Part shown: piece by piece, positions 1 to 9,843 of the stretch | Layout of the letters: each line of letters starts with the position of its first letter | Numbering within the stretch: the stretch's first letter is position 1 | Source of the DNA: JALHMI01 sp964598535 | GTDB lineage: Bacteria > Planctomycetota > Planctomycetia > Pirellulales > PALSA-1355 | Assembly: GCA_964598535.1 (NCBI GenBank) | Contig: CAZRCI010000006.1 | Location: 124,001-188,000, forward strand | Reading direction: 5' to 3' | DNA length: 64,000 nt | Program-made: the position numbers and the translations under genes | The notes under the pieces: model-generated | Databases searched by the model: none | What the model saw: only the letters and a program-made list of their open reading frames with translations | Told to the model about the DNA's origin: nothing

Positions 1-1091
1 CTGGCGGCGAGCTCATCGGCCCTTATCTCGATCGGCTCGCGCGTCTTGCCACGGAAGCCGTTGACGAGGCGTTAAATTCCCTGGCGCCCGCGTGTATTGC
101 CTATGCCAGCGGGCATAGTTCGCTGGCCGCTCACCGCGACTTTTGGGACGAGTCGAGCCAGCAGTTCGTCTGCGGATTCGATCCCGCGGGCGCGGCCGAT
201 GACACCTTGCTGGTGGCGCGAGTCACGCGGCCCTCGGGCGAGATCGTGGCCACGGTGGTCAACTATGCCTGTCATCCAACGACGCTGGCCTGGGAGAACA
301 CCCTGATCAGCCCTGACTATGTCGGCGCGCTGCGCGAGGTGGTGGAAAACGCAACGGCGGGCGCGGCTTGCGTCTTTCTTCAGGGAGCGTCCGGCGATCT
401 TGGGCCGCGCCGTGGTTTTGTCGGCGACGTCGACGTGGCGGATCGCAACGGTCGTGAGCTCGGTTATGCCACGCTGGCTGCTTTGGAAGGCCTGCCCGTG
501 GCCGGCACGGCGTTTGAATACACGGGCCCGGTGATTTCCGGCGCGACGATCGGTACTTGGCGCGAGCGGCTGCTCACCGCGGACGAATCGGCACGGACGC
601 GCGTCTGGCGAACAAGCTCGATCGACATCCCCGTGCCCTATCGCGACGACCTGCCGAGCCGCGAGCACTCGGAAGAAGAAATGGCCCACTGGATTCGCCA
701 GGAAGCCCAGGCCATCGACCGCGCGGACGCCGCCGCGGCACGCGACGCGCGTGCCCAGATCGAACGCATGGCGCGGCAACTTCGGCGGCTGCGTTTGTTA
801 CCGGCAGGAACTTCGACGCCGGTTCGCGCGGCCGTCTGGCGGCTCGGTGGCGGATGTTGGGTGTTCGTCGCCGGTGAACACTACCAGTATCTTCAGCGCA
901 CGCTGAGAGCAATGCTCCCGGGGCGGCCCATAATCGTGGCAACGGTCACCAACGGCTGGCTGCCCGGTTATCTTCCCACGCGGGAGACGTATGGCCGGGG
1001 GATCTATCAAGAGTCGATCGCCATCGTTGGCCGGGGTTCGCTGGAATTGCTGACCGAGGCCCTCGGCCAGGAACTGCAAAAGCTAGTCTAA
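1..1091 (+). CDS. Neutral/alkaline ceramidase-like protein, 5'-truncated by the window edge
   Basis: The reading frame is open from base 3 to a TAA at 1089-1091, so only the C-terminal ~362 residues are seen; the true start lies upstream of the window. The segments VNYACHPTTL, SPDYVG and FLQGASGDLGP match the metal-site and core region of the neutral/alkaline (non-lysosomal) ceramidase N-terminal domain family, zinc amidases. The same blocks recur in the gene at 17180-18508 (NFAAHPVTLP, SPDYPG, FMQGASGDLSP), so the two are homologues. In planctomycetes this family is widespread, and the substrate is usually unproven; ceramide should not be assumed. Downstream, 157 nt separate it from the PSD1 gene on the same strand. 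Confidence 0.85.
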   Translation, partial: GGELIGPYLDRLARLATEAVDEALNSLAPACIAYASGHSSLAAHRDFWDESSQQFVCGFDPAGAADDTLLVARVTRPSGEIVATVVNYACHPTTLAWENTLISPDYVGALREVVENATAGAACVFLQGASGDLGPRRGFVGDVDVADRNGRELGYATLAALEGLPVAGTAFEYTGPVISGATIGTWRERLLTADESARTRVWRTSSIDIPVPYRDDLPSREHSEEEMAHWIRQEAQAIDRADAAAARDARAQIERMARQLRRLRLLPAGTSTPVRAAVWRLGGGCWVFVAGEHYQYLQRTLRAMLPGRPIIVATVTNGWLPGYLPTRETYGRGIYQESIAIVGRGSLELLTEALGQELQKLV

Positions 1092-1248
1092 CGAGACCGT
1101 GCCGGCCGGGGACGTTTCCGAGGCTCGACGTGCCCCGCGGGCGGCCCGGCTTGCTACTAGGATCGGCGGCTTAAATCGTGTATTCTAAAGACGTTAGTTC
1201 CCTGCTCACCGGCCTCCTTGTTTGCGGCCCGCCCGGAGGAATTGCAGC

Positions 1249-3579
1249 ATGCGGCATGTGCCCCGACTGGTCTGCGTGTTCGCACTCGTGTTTTCGCTGA
1301 TTCCCACACTGGCCGATGAGCCCTACGGGCGTCACCAGTTCGACGATTCCTCGCGCAGCCACTGGTCTTTCAAGAATCTTGCACGTCCGGCCGTTCCCGC
1401 CGGGACGTCGTGGGGGCGGAATCCGATCGACGCGTTCGTGGCCGAGGGGCTCACCGCGGCGGGGATCGAGCCGGCGCCACCGGCAGATCGCATGACGCTG
1501 CTCCGCCGGGTGTATCTCGACCTGATTGGTTTGCCGCCAACGCCGGAAGAGGTACAGGCATTTTTTGAAGATACGAGCGAAACCGCGTTGGAGCACGTGG
1601 TCGACGAACTCCTTTCCCGCCCGCAGTACGGCGAGCGTTGGGGCCGCCACTGGATGGACGTGGTGCGCTATGCCGAGACGAACGGCTATGAACGTGACGG
1701 CGCCAAGCCCGAGGCTTGGAAGTATCGCGACTGGGTGATCTCGGCGCTGAACCGCGACATGCCATACGATGAGTTCATCATCCAGCAACTGGCGGGCGAC
1801 GAGCTCGAGGGCTCGAACGCCAAGACGCAGATCGCCACGACGATGCTCCGGCTTGGCGCGTGGGACGATGAGCCCGCCGATCCGCTGATGGACCGCTACG
1901 ACCAGCTTGACGACATCGTGGGCACGACCTCTGCCGCGTTGCTGGGCCTAACGTTGCGTTGCGCCCGTTGCCACGACCACAAGTTCGAGCCGCTCACGGC
2001 CAAGGACTATGCCCGCTGGACGGCGATTTTTGCGCCATTGACCCGCCCGCAGTCGGGGCGCACCGACCTGGCGCGCGATCTTGGCCCCCACGACGAGGTG
2101 GCCGCGCACCATGCCAAGACCAAGGAGCTGGACGAACGAAAAGCTACGCTGACGGCGCAGCTTCGGGCCGTCCAGTGGGAAGTGATTCAAGGCGCCGTGG
2201 CCGATGGCCGCTTGCCAATCACACAGTTGATCGCACAGCAGACGCAAGGCGATCCGCCGGCGCCGGCCACGGGGGTAACGGTCGGCGAAAAGATCCTCCT
2301 GCTTGCGAAGGAACTTCCCGGGGACGCTCTGACCGCGACGAACGTCGAGCCGGACAAACGCAACGACGAGCAGAAGAAGCTCGTGGATAAGCATGCCGAC
2401 AAGATTTTGGCGCTCGCGCGGGCCGTGGCTCCGAGCGAGAAGCTGGCCACGATCGAGGAATCGCAAAACCAACTCGCGGCGGTCCAGGCCGACTATCCGG
2501 CGCCGTTGCCGCAAGGTTACATCTGGTTCGAAAAGGGGCCGACGACCGAGGTAAGCCACGTGTTTGACCGCGGCGATCCGCGGACTCCCGCAGGCGAAGT
2601 CTCTCCGGGCTTTCCAGGAATCCTGCTCGACGAGCCGCCAGCGGCCGCGCGGGCGACGAACCACTCGACAGGGCGACGGTTGCAGCTTGCGCGGTGGCTT
2701 GTCACGCCCGACCACCCGTTGACTGCCCGGGTCATGGTGAACCGGATCTGGCAGCACCATTTTGGCGATGGGCTGGTGGCGAGCGAGAACGACTTCGGCG
2801 TGATGGGCGATCCGCCCGCCAATCAGGCGCTGTTGGATTGGTTGGCCAGCGAGTTGGTGGCTGGCGGCTGGCGCATGAAGCGGATGCACCGCATGATGGT
2901 GCTCTCGGAAACCTATCGCATGAGCTCCGCGGCGAATGAGAAGGCGATGCAGGTGGACCCCGCCGGGGCGCTGCTGTGGCGGTATCGCCCGCGGCGGCTG
3001 GAAGCCGAGGCCCTGCGCGACGCGGTTCTGGCTGTCAGCGGTCAGCTCAATCTCAAGGCGGGCGGCCCGAGCGTGTTTCCGAAAATTTCGCGCGAGGTTT
3101 TGGAGACGCAGTCGGTTCCCGGCAACGGCTGGAACAGCTCCGAGCCGGCCGAGACCCAGCGCCGCAGCGTGTATGTCTTTGTAAAGCGCACGCTGATTGT
3201 ACCGGAACTGGACGTGCTCGACTTTCCGGCAACCGAGGAAAGCTGTGCGCAGCGAATCGTATCGACCGTGGCTCCACAAGCGCTCACGCTGCTCAACGGT
3301 GAATTCATGCACGAGCAAGCCGCGGCGATGGCCGCGCGGTTGATTCGCGAGACCGGGCGCGACGACCACGCCCGGATCGAACGGGCCTACATGCTGGCTT
3401 TTGGCCGGCAGCCCGGCGAGCAAGAGCGCGCGGCGGTGTTGGAGTTTCTCGATCGGCAACGCGGCCAAATCGTGGCGGATTCGCCGGAAGGCGAAACAGT
3501 AAAGTCGATCGACTTTAAATCCCTTGCGGCCATGTGCCTGGTGCTGTTGAACACGAACGAGTTTGCGTATTTGCAGTAA
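1249..3579 (+). CDS. PSD1 protein (DUF1549 + DUF1553), c-type heme motif, no N-terminal cytochrome domain
   Basis: A 776-residue protein starting at ATG 1249, chosen because GGAGGA lies 8 nt upstream (1235-1240) and a signal peptide follows directly (hydrophobic VCVFALVFSLIPTL). The N-terminal half is DUF1549 (planctomycete PSCyt2), with NPIDAFVAEGL, DLIGLPPTPEEV and HWMDVVRYAETNGYERDG; it holds one CxxCH heme motif in RCARCHDHKFEPL. The C-terminal half is DUF1553 (PSD1), with HPLTARVMVNRIWQHHFGDG. Unlike the two other PSD1 proteins here it lacks the leading cytochrome (PSCyt1) module and has a charged helical linker in the middle. The DUF1501 gene follows 41 nt later, the usual partner. Exported; the biochemical function of the family is not established. 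Confidence 0.93.
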   Translation: MRHVPRLVCVFALVFSLIPTLADEPYGRHQFDDSSRSHWSFKNLARPAVPAGTSWGRNPIDAFVAEGLTAAGIEPAPPADRMTLLRRVYLDLIGLPPTPEEVQAFFEDTSETALEHVVDELLSRPQYGERWGRHWMDVVRYAETNGYERDGAKPEAWKYRDWVISALNRDMPYDEFIIQQLAGDELEGSNAKTQIATTMLRLGAWDDEPADPLMDRYDQLDDIVGTTSAALLGLTLRCARCHDHKFEPLTAKDYARWTAIFAPLTRPQSGRTDLARDLGPHDEVAAHHAKTKELDERKATLTAQLRAVQWEVIQGAVADGRLPITQLIAQQTQGDPPAPATGVTVGEKILLLAKELPGDALTATNVEPDKRNDEQKKLVDKHADKILALARAVAPSEKLATIEESQNQLAAVQADYPAPLPQGYIWFEKGPTTEVSHVFDRGDPRTPAGEVSPGFPGILLDEPPAAARATNHSTGRRLQLARWLVTPDHPLTARVMVNRIWQHHFGDGLVASENDFGVMGDPPANQALLDWLASELVAGGWRMKRMHRMMVLSETYRMSSAANEKAMQVDPAGALLWRYRPRRLEAEALRDAVLAVSGQLNLKAGGPSVFPKISREVLETQSVPGNGWNSSEPAETQRRSVYVFVKRTLIVPELDVLDFPATEESCAQRIVSTVAPQALTLLNGEFMHEQAAAMAARLIRETGRDDHARIERAYMLAFGRQPGEQERAAVLEFLDRQRGQIVADSPEGETVKSIDFKSLAAMCLVLLNTNEFAYLQ

Positions 3580-3620
3580 CGCGAAAAATCTGAAACCCTC
3601 AGTGGACAGCGAGCGGAATC

Positions 3621-5084
3621 ATGGATAGCGAGCGGCAACTCACGCCCTGCGGGCGCACGCGACGCGAGTTTATCTGGCAAGCTGGCGGCGGCTTTGTTGG
3701 TACCGCGCTTGCATATTTACTCGCGCAGGACGGCTTCTTCAGCCAGGCGCACGCGAACACGCCCGGAAAGACCTCGCTGCTGGCCCCGAAGCCATCGCAC
3801 TTTGCGCCGAAGGCCAAGAGCTGCATCTTTTTGTTCATGTATGGCGGCCCCAGCCACATGGACTTGTTTGATCCCAAACCGGAACTGACCAAGCGCGACG
3901 GACAACCGATGCCGAGCCTGGAGAACGATCCGCGTTTCGACGCCGGACGAACCAATGGCAAGCCGCTGCTGGGCAGCATGTGGGATTTCAAGAAACACGG
4001 CCAAAGTGGCATCGAAGTTTCCAGCCTGTTTCCCCAGGTCGCTGCATGTGTGGACGACATGGCGATTATCCGCTCGTGCCAGGCGGACAGTTTTGCTCAC
4101 GGGTCGGGACTGCTGCAGATGAACACTGGCAGCCTGCGGCAGGGTTTCCCCAGCCTTGGTTCGTGGGTGACGTACGGCCTGGGCACGGTGAACCAAAATT
4201 TGCCGGCCTATGTCGTGATGCTCGACCAACGCGGCGGTCCGATCGGTGGCGCTCCCAACTGGGGCGCGGGGTTCATGCCCGCCGGCTTCCAGGGAACTCA
4301 GTTCCGGACGAGCGGCGACCCGATCATCGACCTCTCGCCACGCGGCGGGATGACGCGGCGACAGCAACGGCAGCAACTCGATCTGCTTGGTCAACTCGAC
4401 AACATGCACGCGGCCCAACATCCTCTGGACAGCGAGTTCGGTGCCCGGCTCGATAGCTACGAACTGGCATTCCGTATGCAGCAACACGCTCCCGAGGCGG
4501 TGGATCTGTCGCGTGAGACGGCCCAAACGCTGGAAGCTTATGGTCTGAACAACGATACGACCGAGAAGTTCGGCCGCCGCTGCTTGATGGCCCGCCGGTT
4601 GGTCGAACGCGGCGTGCGGTTCGTACAGGTTTACTCCGGCGGCGGCCACTTCGACGAGAACTGGGATGCCCACCTGGGCATGAAGAAGAATCACGAATTG
4701 CACTGCGCCGAGACGGATCAACCGATCGCGGCGCTGCTGGACGACCTAAAACAACGCGGCTTGTTGGACGAAACACTCGTGGTCTGGGGCGGAGAATTCG
4801 GCCGGACGCCCACCAGCGAAGGCAATAACAAGGGCCGCGATCACAACCCACGCGGCTTCACCATGTGGATGGCCGGCGGCGGCATCAAAGGCGGACAAGT
4901 GTACGGCGCGACCGACGATTTCGGCTATGCCGCCGTGGAAAAGCCCGTCCATGTGCATGACCTGCACGCCACGATCTTGCATCTAATGGGCATGGATCAC
5001 GAGACTCTGACTTATTTCCACGCGGGCCGCGACTGGCGGCTGACCGACGTCCACGGTCACGTGCTGGAAGAGCTGATCGCGTAG
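3621..5084 (+). CDS. DUF1501 (sulfatase/alkaline-phosphatase-fold) protein with Tat signal
   Basis: A 487-residue protein. Its N-terminus has a twin-arginine signal (TRREFIWQAGGG followed by a hydrophobic stretch and AHA), so it is probably exported folded. The DUF1501 family has an alkaline-phosphatase-like fold; characteristic blocks are FLFMYGGPSHMDLFDPKPEL near residue 75, VVWGGEFGRTPTSE and GRDHNPRGFTMWMAGGG near residues 390-420. It lies 41 nt downstream of the PSD1 gene and is surely co-transcribed with it. The stop at 5084 is only 4 nt from the stop of the convergent DUF1501 gene on the other strand. Substrate unknown. Confidence 0.93.
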   Translation: MDSERQLTPCGRTRREFIWQAGGGFVGTALAYLLAQDGFFSQAHANTPGKTSLLAPKPSHFAPKAKSCIFLFMYGGPSHMDLFDPKPELTKRDGQPMPSLENDPRFDAGRTNGKPLLGSMWDFKKHGQSGIEVSSLFPQVAACVDDMAIIRSCQADSFAHGSGLLQMNTGSLRQGFPSLGSWVTYGLGTVNQNLPAYVVMLDQRGGPIGGAPNWGAGFMPAGFQGTQFRTSGDPIIDLSPRGGMTRRQQRQQLDLLGQLDNMHAAQHPLDSEFGARLDSYELAFRMQQHAPEAVDLSRETAQTLEAYGLNNDTTEKFGRRCLMARRLVERGVRFVQVYSGGGHFDENWDAHLGMKKNHELHCAETDQPIAALLDDLKQRGLLDETLVVWGGEFGRTPTSEGNNKGRDHNPRGFTMWMAGGGIKGGQVYGATDDFGYAAVEKPVHVHDLHATILHLMGMDHETLTYFHAGRDWRLTDVHGHVLEELIA

Positions 5085-5088
5085 CGCG

Positions 5089-6561
5089 TTAGGCCAGCAC
5101 GTCCCGTACCACGCGTCCGGCCACGTCCGTCAGGCGGAAATCCCGACCGTTGTAGCGATAGGTGAGCCGCTCATGGTCGATGCCCAGCAGGTGCAGCACC
5201 GTTGCGTGCAGGTCGTTGATGCTGACGCGGTCGACCACGGCCTTGTGGCCGATCTCGTCGGTTTCTCCATAGTGCGTGCCGCCGCGCACACCGCCGCCAG
5301 CAAGCCAGGTGGTGAACGCGTGCGGATTGTGATCGCGGCCGGTGCCGCCCTTTTGTACGATCGGCAGGCGGCCAAACTCGCCGCACCAGATAATCAGCGT
5401 CTCTTCGAGCAGCCCGCGCTGCTTAAGATCGGTAAGCAGGCCGCCAATGGGGATGTCGGTCTCGCCGGCGAATTGGCGATGGTTGTCTTCGATGTTCGTG
5501 TGTCCGTCCCAACTGCGCTCGTTTTCCATACCGCCGGAGTAGATTTGCACGAAGCGCACGCCGCGTTCGACAAGTCGCCGCGCGGTAAGCACCTGCCGTG
5601 CAAAATGCTGGCACTTCGGATTGTCGATGCCGTACAGCTCGCGGATGTGCGCGGGCTCGCTGTCGATGTCGAGAGCCTCGGGCGCGGCCATTTGCATCCG
5701 GTAGGCCAGCTCGAAGCTTTCAATCCGCGCGGCCAGATCGGCCTCGTTCGAGTTGGGCTGATGTGCGTTCAGCCTCCGCAGCAGGTCAAGCTGGTCAACT
5801 TGCTGCTGGTCGGTGAGCCCTTCGCGGCGATAGAGGTTGTTGATAGGCGCTCCCTGGGCGTTGAGCGCGGTGCCTTGAAACACACCGGGCAGGAAGCCTG
5901 TGCCCCAGTTCTGGGCGTGCCCCTTGGGCAGTCCCCGACCGAGCGTGTCGTACATGGCGATGAAGCCGGGCAAGTTCCGGTTTTCGCTTCCCAGGCCATA
6001 GGTGACCCAGGCGCCCATGCAAGGGAACCCCATGCGGCTCATGCCGGTATTGATCTGGAACAAGGCCGGCGAATGGTTGTTCGTGGCGGTGTAGCAGGAG
6101 TGAATGAACGCCATGTCATCCACGTGCTCGGCCATTTTCGGAAAGATTTCAGAGACCCAAGCGCCCGATTGGCCATGCTGGGCGAACTTGAAGGGCGACT
6201 TCATCAGCGGACCAACCTGGTCGGTGAAGAAGCCGGTGTTCTTATCGAAGCCTTCGAGCTCCTTGCCATCGCGTTTTGCCAGCTCAGGTTTATAGTCCCA
6301 GGTGTCGACCTGGCTGGGACCGCCGTTCATGAAGAGCCAGATGACGCGTTTGGCCTTGGCCGGAAAATGCGAGTCTTTGGGCGCCATCGGATTGAGGGCC
6401 ACTCCCGGAGACGCGGCCTGCGCAGCAACGTTCAGCCGGCCCTGCTCGGAAAGCAACGACGCTAGCGCCAATAACCCCGCGCCGGAACCTGCCTGACGGA
6501 GAAACTGCCGCCGCGAAGCGAAGTACGGCGCCGGATCGGCAAACAAGTGCGGTAGTCGCAT
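5089..6561 (-). CDS. DUF1501 (sulfatase/alkaline-phosphatase-fold) protein with Tat signal
   Basis: A 490-residue protein with a twin-arginine leader (SRRQFLRQAGSGAGLLALAS). The conserved DUF1501 blocks WLFMNGGPSQVDTWDYKPEL, IIWCGEFGRLPIVQ and GRDHNPHAFTTWLAGGG are present. It starts 9 nt after the stop of the PSD1 gene at 6571-9684, so the two are an operon, PSD1 first. It is clearly paralogous to the DUF1501 protein at 3621-5084, which it meets tail to tail. A periplasmic or paryphoplasmic location is inferred from the signal. Function not established. Confidence 0.93.
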   Translation of the reverse strand: MRLPHLFADPAPYFASRRQFLRQAGSGAGLLALASLLSEQGRLNVAAQAASPGVALNPMAPKDSHFPAKAKRVIWLFMNGGPSQVDTWDYKPELAKRDGKELEGFDKNTGFFTDQVGPLMKSPFKFAQHGQSGAWVSEIFPKMAEHVDDMAFIHSCYTATNNHSPALFQINTGMSRMGFPCMGAWVTYGLGSENRNLPGFIAMYDTLGRGLPKGHAQNWGTGFLPGVFQGTALNAQGAPINNLYRREGLTDQQQVDQLDLLRRLNAHQPNSNEADLAARIESFELAYRMQMAAPEALDIDSEPAHIRELYGIDNPKCQHFARQVLTARRLVERGVRFVQIYSGGMENERSWDGHTNIEDNHRQFAGETDIPIGGLLTDLKQRGLLEETLIIWCGEFGRLPIVQKGGTGRDHNPHAFTTWLAGGGVRGGTHYGETDEIGHKAVVDRVSINDLHATVLHLLGIDHERLTYRYNGRDFRLTDVAGRVVRDVLA

Positions 6562-6570
6562 CGTCGGTTC

Positions 6571-9500
6571 TCAGTCGATGTAAATGAATTCGTTCAGCCC
6601 GAACAGTACCTGGCAGAAGTCGGCCAGCGCTTGTGTTTCCGGTTGCTCGCGGCCGGCCGCGGCATACGACTCCGCCGCGGCTCGAATAAACACGGCCGAC
6701 TCTCGGAGCTCCACGTCGTCCGCCGGGCGAGCCAGCGCGATCTCGTACGCCAGGTTTGCCGTCTCGTCGATGGTGGTCAGCTTCGCCGCTTGCAGCCGTT
6801 CCGCAAAGGCCCGGGCATAGGCATGAACCTGCGGGTTATTGAGCATCGAGAGGGCCTGGGGCGCCACGATGGTAGTCGCTCGCTGGCCCAGGCCTTGGAG
6901 CGAATCGGGGCCGTCGAACAGCATCATGCTGGGAATGAGCTGGCTGCGTTTGATGGTAAAATAGATGCTCCGCCGCTTGTGCGATTCGTCGAGCGATCCC
7001 GGCCCGTACATCGTCTCGTCCAACAGACCGCTGACCGCGAGCATGCTGTCGCGAATCACCTCGGCTTCGATCCGCTGGCGCGTACGATGCCACACGAGCG
7101 TGTTGTCCGGATCGACGGCCGCGCGGGCCTCGTCGGCCGCGGAGGTTTGCATGTAGGCGGCGCTAGTCATCAGCAGCTTGTGGAGCCGTTTGAGCCGCCA
7201 CTCGCCGCGGATGAGATCAGTGGCCAAATAATCGAGCAGTTCGGGGTGGCTGGGCCGTTCACCCGAAGCGCCAAAATCGCTTGGCGTGGCGACAAGGCCA
7301 CGGCCAAAATGATGCCGCCACAAGCGATTCACGATCACGCGGGCGAGCAGGTGGCCCGCGCCGCCTTCGGTGTCGGCGAGCCAGTTGGCCAGCGCTCGCC
7401 GGCGAAACGACGTGCGGGCCCCCTCGGGTCGAGGCTCCTGCCAGCGCTGCGCGCCTTGCGGAGTGAGCATCAGCACCTGGAGGAAGCTTTGCTGGGCGAC
7501 CCCGAGCTTTTGGCTCAGGTCGCCGCGTTTGAGATAGAACGTTTCTTCAAAGTAGTCGCCTCCCTGAGTGTGCAGGCGAATCGCCGGCAGCCCCTCGGTG
7601 CAAATCATGACTTTGGTCAGCGCGGGTTTCGGCGCCTGGGCGGCATGATCACGCACGGCCTTCGCCAGTTCTTGCCATTCGGGATCGTGCTCGCGATGCC
7701 ATTTGGCAAGCGCCGCGTGTTGCGCCGGGGTAAGTTCGGCCGGCGGCGTTGCCAGGGCGCCATTCACGGCGTCGACCACCGCCTGCGGGGCCTCGTCGGC
7801 CGCGTTCGTCGTATCGCGATCGGTGCGGCCACTCACGGCGAGCCGCAAGCGCCCAAGGTTGTGCTTCTTGTTGTTCTCGAATTTGAGAACGAAGGTCAGG
7901 GTCGTTCCCGATTCGTTTGGCAGCGGCGTTGCCAGAACGAAACTGGCGGCCTGATTCTGGCCGATCTGCCCATCGACGGCCCACGCGCTCTGCTTGTTGT
8001 CGTCAAGCGTGCCGCTGATCGGCAAGCCTTGCTGCTCGTGCGTCACCTTGGGGTTTACGAGCTTTACCGGAGCGCCAGGCGCGGCGGCTCCCGCCGGCGC
8101 CGCCCAAAGCTGGAAGTCCGAAAGCGCGAAGTTGCCATTCTCCGCGCGGCCAGGTCCGTTCTTGGGCAACGAATCGTCGGCCAGCGCTTCAAGTCGAATC
8201 GCCGTAATCCGTCCTGGCCCGACCGAGGCCGTGATCGTATAGACGTCAAAGTCGCCGTTGTTGCCCTTGGCCAGCACCGATTGATCGGGAAGTTTCTCGA
8301 ACTTCGCGCCGCCCTCGGAGTTGGTTGACGAGGCATCGAGCAGCAGCCAGGTGGGCGACACCGATTTGACGCCGCCGGCCAGCCACGCCTCGTACCGGCC
8401 GGGCAGCTTCTCGCGTTCGTACGCGGCCAGCGCGGCCGTTCGCGGTTGATGTTCCTGCTCGAACGCCTCGCGTTTGGCCCTGGTTTCGTCTGGCGACAGG
8501 TCGAGTTCCACCTCGCTGCGCACGGTTGTCGTAAACGTCGCAAGCAGGCGATAGTAGTCCCCCTGCGGAATCGGATCGAACTTGTGGTCGTGGCAACGGG
8601 CGCAGCCGATCGTTAATCCCAGGAAGGTCGTGCCGACCGTGGCTGCCATGTCGTCAAGCTCGTCGTAGCGCTCTTTTTCGACCTGGCTGGCGGTGATTTG
8701 CGTGGCATGTGTCCCCGCGCCAAGAAAGCCCGTGGCCATCAGCGCCAGATTGTTCTCGGACTCGAACTCGTCGCCGGCGACTTGCCAGCGTACGAATTGG
8801 TCGTAAGGCATGTCGTCGTTGAGCGCGCGGATGACGAAGTCGCGATAGTGATAGGCGCTTGGACGGTCGTAGTCTTGTTCGTAGCCGTGACTCTCGGCAA
8901 ACCGGGCCAGGTCGAGCCAATGCCGCCCCCAACGCTCGCCATAGTGGGGGCTCGCCAAAAGTTCGTCGACCAGCCGATCGTAGGCGTCGTCGGCCGGATC
9001 GGCCAGAAATCGCTCGACCGCCGCGGGCGACGGCGGAATGCCCAGCAGATCCATGGACGCCCGGCGAATCAGACGCCGGCGTTCCGCCAGCGGGTTGGGC
9101 CTTAACCCGTGCTCGCTCAACTTTCTCCACAGGAAACGATCGACCGGCGTGCGCCCCCAGCCGCCGCTGTCCGCTATGTCTGGCACCGCGGGCGCAGCAA
9201 GCGGGCGGAATGCCCAGAACTCTCGATCCTGGGAGCGAACCTGCTTTTCGATCAGGTCTGACGCCGCGTCCACGAGCGGCATGTCGTACGCCGCGCCGGC
9301 TGCGATCCAAGCGGTGATGCCTGCGATGTCCTCATCCGGCAGCCGATCGCCATCCTGCGGCATGTGGGGCTCGCGCTCGTGGCGTAAGACGGCCAATAGC
9401 AAACTCTCGGCGGGCTTGCCGGACACCACGGCCGGACCGATGGCGCCACCCTTGAGCAGTCCTTCACGCGTCGAAAGATCGAACTCGCCGTGCGTCTCTG

Positions 9501-9684
9501 CGCCGCCGTGACAATGTAAACATTGCCGGACGAGCACATCGCGCACATGCGAGCGGAACAACTCCATGCTGACGGTCATCTGTTCGGCATGGTCTGGCGA
9601 AACCGGTTCCGCCGCGACCGCAGTCGAGGCGCAGTAGGCCACCAAGAGGCCGAGGGTTGCCAGAGTGGAGCGCCTGTGCATCAT
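6571..9684 (-). CDS. PSD1 protein with N-terminal cytochrome c (PSCyt1), DUF1549 and DUF1553
   Basis: A 1037-residue exported protein (signal peptide ending near VAA at residue 25). Order of modules: PSCyt1 cytochrome c with CLHCH at residues 55-59; DUF1549 with GRTPVDRFLWRKL, GRHWLDLARFAESHGYEQDY and a second CxxCH in GCARCHDHKFDPI; a middle beta-rich insert (roughly residues 490-650) with discoidin-like text such as ITAIRLEALADDSLP and AWAVDGQIGQNQAASFVL; then DUF1553 with GHLLARVIVNRLWRHHFGRG. It heads an operon with the DUF1501 gene 9 nt downstream. Two heme motifs suggest redox activity; the substrate is unknown. The ATG at 9684 is followed directly by a second ATG; either could be used. 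Confidence 0.93.
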   Translation of the reverse strand: MMHRRSTLATLGLLVAYCASTAVAAEPVSPDHAEQMTVSMELFRSHVRDVLVRQCLHCHGGAETHGEFDLSTREGLLKGGAIGPAVVSGKPAESLLLAVLRHEREPHMPQDGDRLPDEDIAGITAWIAAGAAYDMPLVDAASDLIEKQVRSQDREFWAFRPLAAPAVPDIADSGGWGRTPVDRFLWRKLSEHGLRPNPLAERRRLIRRASMDLLGIPPSPAAVERFLADPADDAYDRLVDELLASPHYGERWGRHWLDLARFAESHGYEQDYDRPSAYHYRDFVIRALNDDMPYDQFVRWQVAGDEFESENNLALMATGFLGAGTHATQITASQVEKERYDELDDMAATVGTTFLGLTIGCARCHDHKFDPIPQGDYYRLLATFTTTVRSEVELDLSPDETRAKREAFEQEHQPRTAALAAYEREKLPGRYEAWLAGGVKSVSPTWLLLDASSTNSEGGAKFEKLPDQSVLAKGNNGDFDVYTITASVGPGRITAIRLEALADDSLPKNGPGRAENGNFALSDFQLWAAPAGAAAPGAPVKLVNPKVTHEQQGLPISGTLDDNKQSAWAVDGQIGQNQAASFVLATPLPNESGTTLTFVLKFENNKKHNLGRLRLAVSGRTDRDTTNAADEAPQAVVDAVNGALATPPAELTPAQHAALAKWHREHDPEWQELAKAVRDHAAQAPKPALTKVMICTEGLPAIRLHTQGGDYFEETFYLKRGDLSQKLGVAQQSFLQVLMLTPQGAQRWQEPRPEGARTSFRRRALANWLADTEGGAGHLLARVIVNRLWRHHFGRGLVATPSDFGASGERPSHPELLDYLATDLIRGEWRLKRLHKLLMTSAAYMQTSAADEARAAVDPDNTLVWHRTRQRIEAEVIRDSMLAVSGLLDETMYGPGSLDESHKRRSIYFTIKRSQLIPSMMLFDGPDSLQGLGQRATTIVAPQALSMLNNPQVHAYARAFAERLQAAKLTTIDETANLAYEIALARPADDVELRESAVFIRAAAESYAAAGREQPETQALADFCQVLFGLNEFIYID

Positions 9685-9843
9685 GCCACGCCTGTCGAGG
9701 GGGAGGGAGCGTTGGGGGTGGGCAATGCGGCCCGGTCCCCTGACGTGCCACGGAGTAGCGATCCTTCAGCGGCCGGCCGCACCTCCATTTCCCCCTACCG
9801 GGCGTGGAATGTCAAGGGTTTTATCCCACTGGCGCCAGGCAGA

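Noticed and set aside
1948..3468. A 506-codon minus-strand ORF inside the PSD1 gene
   Set aside because: It runs antisense to DUF1549/DUF1553 text, is Arg/Ala/Gly rich and has no family-like segment; a high-GC shadow frame.
6631..8328. A 565-codon plus-strand ORF opposite the second PSD1 gene
   Set aside because: Shadow of the real minus-strand gene, without ribosome site or recognisable domains.
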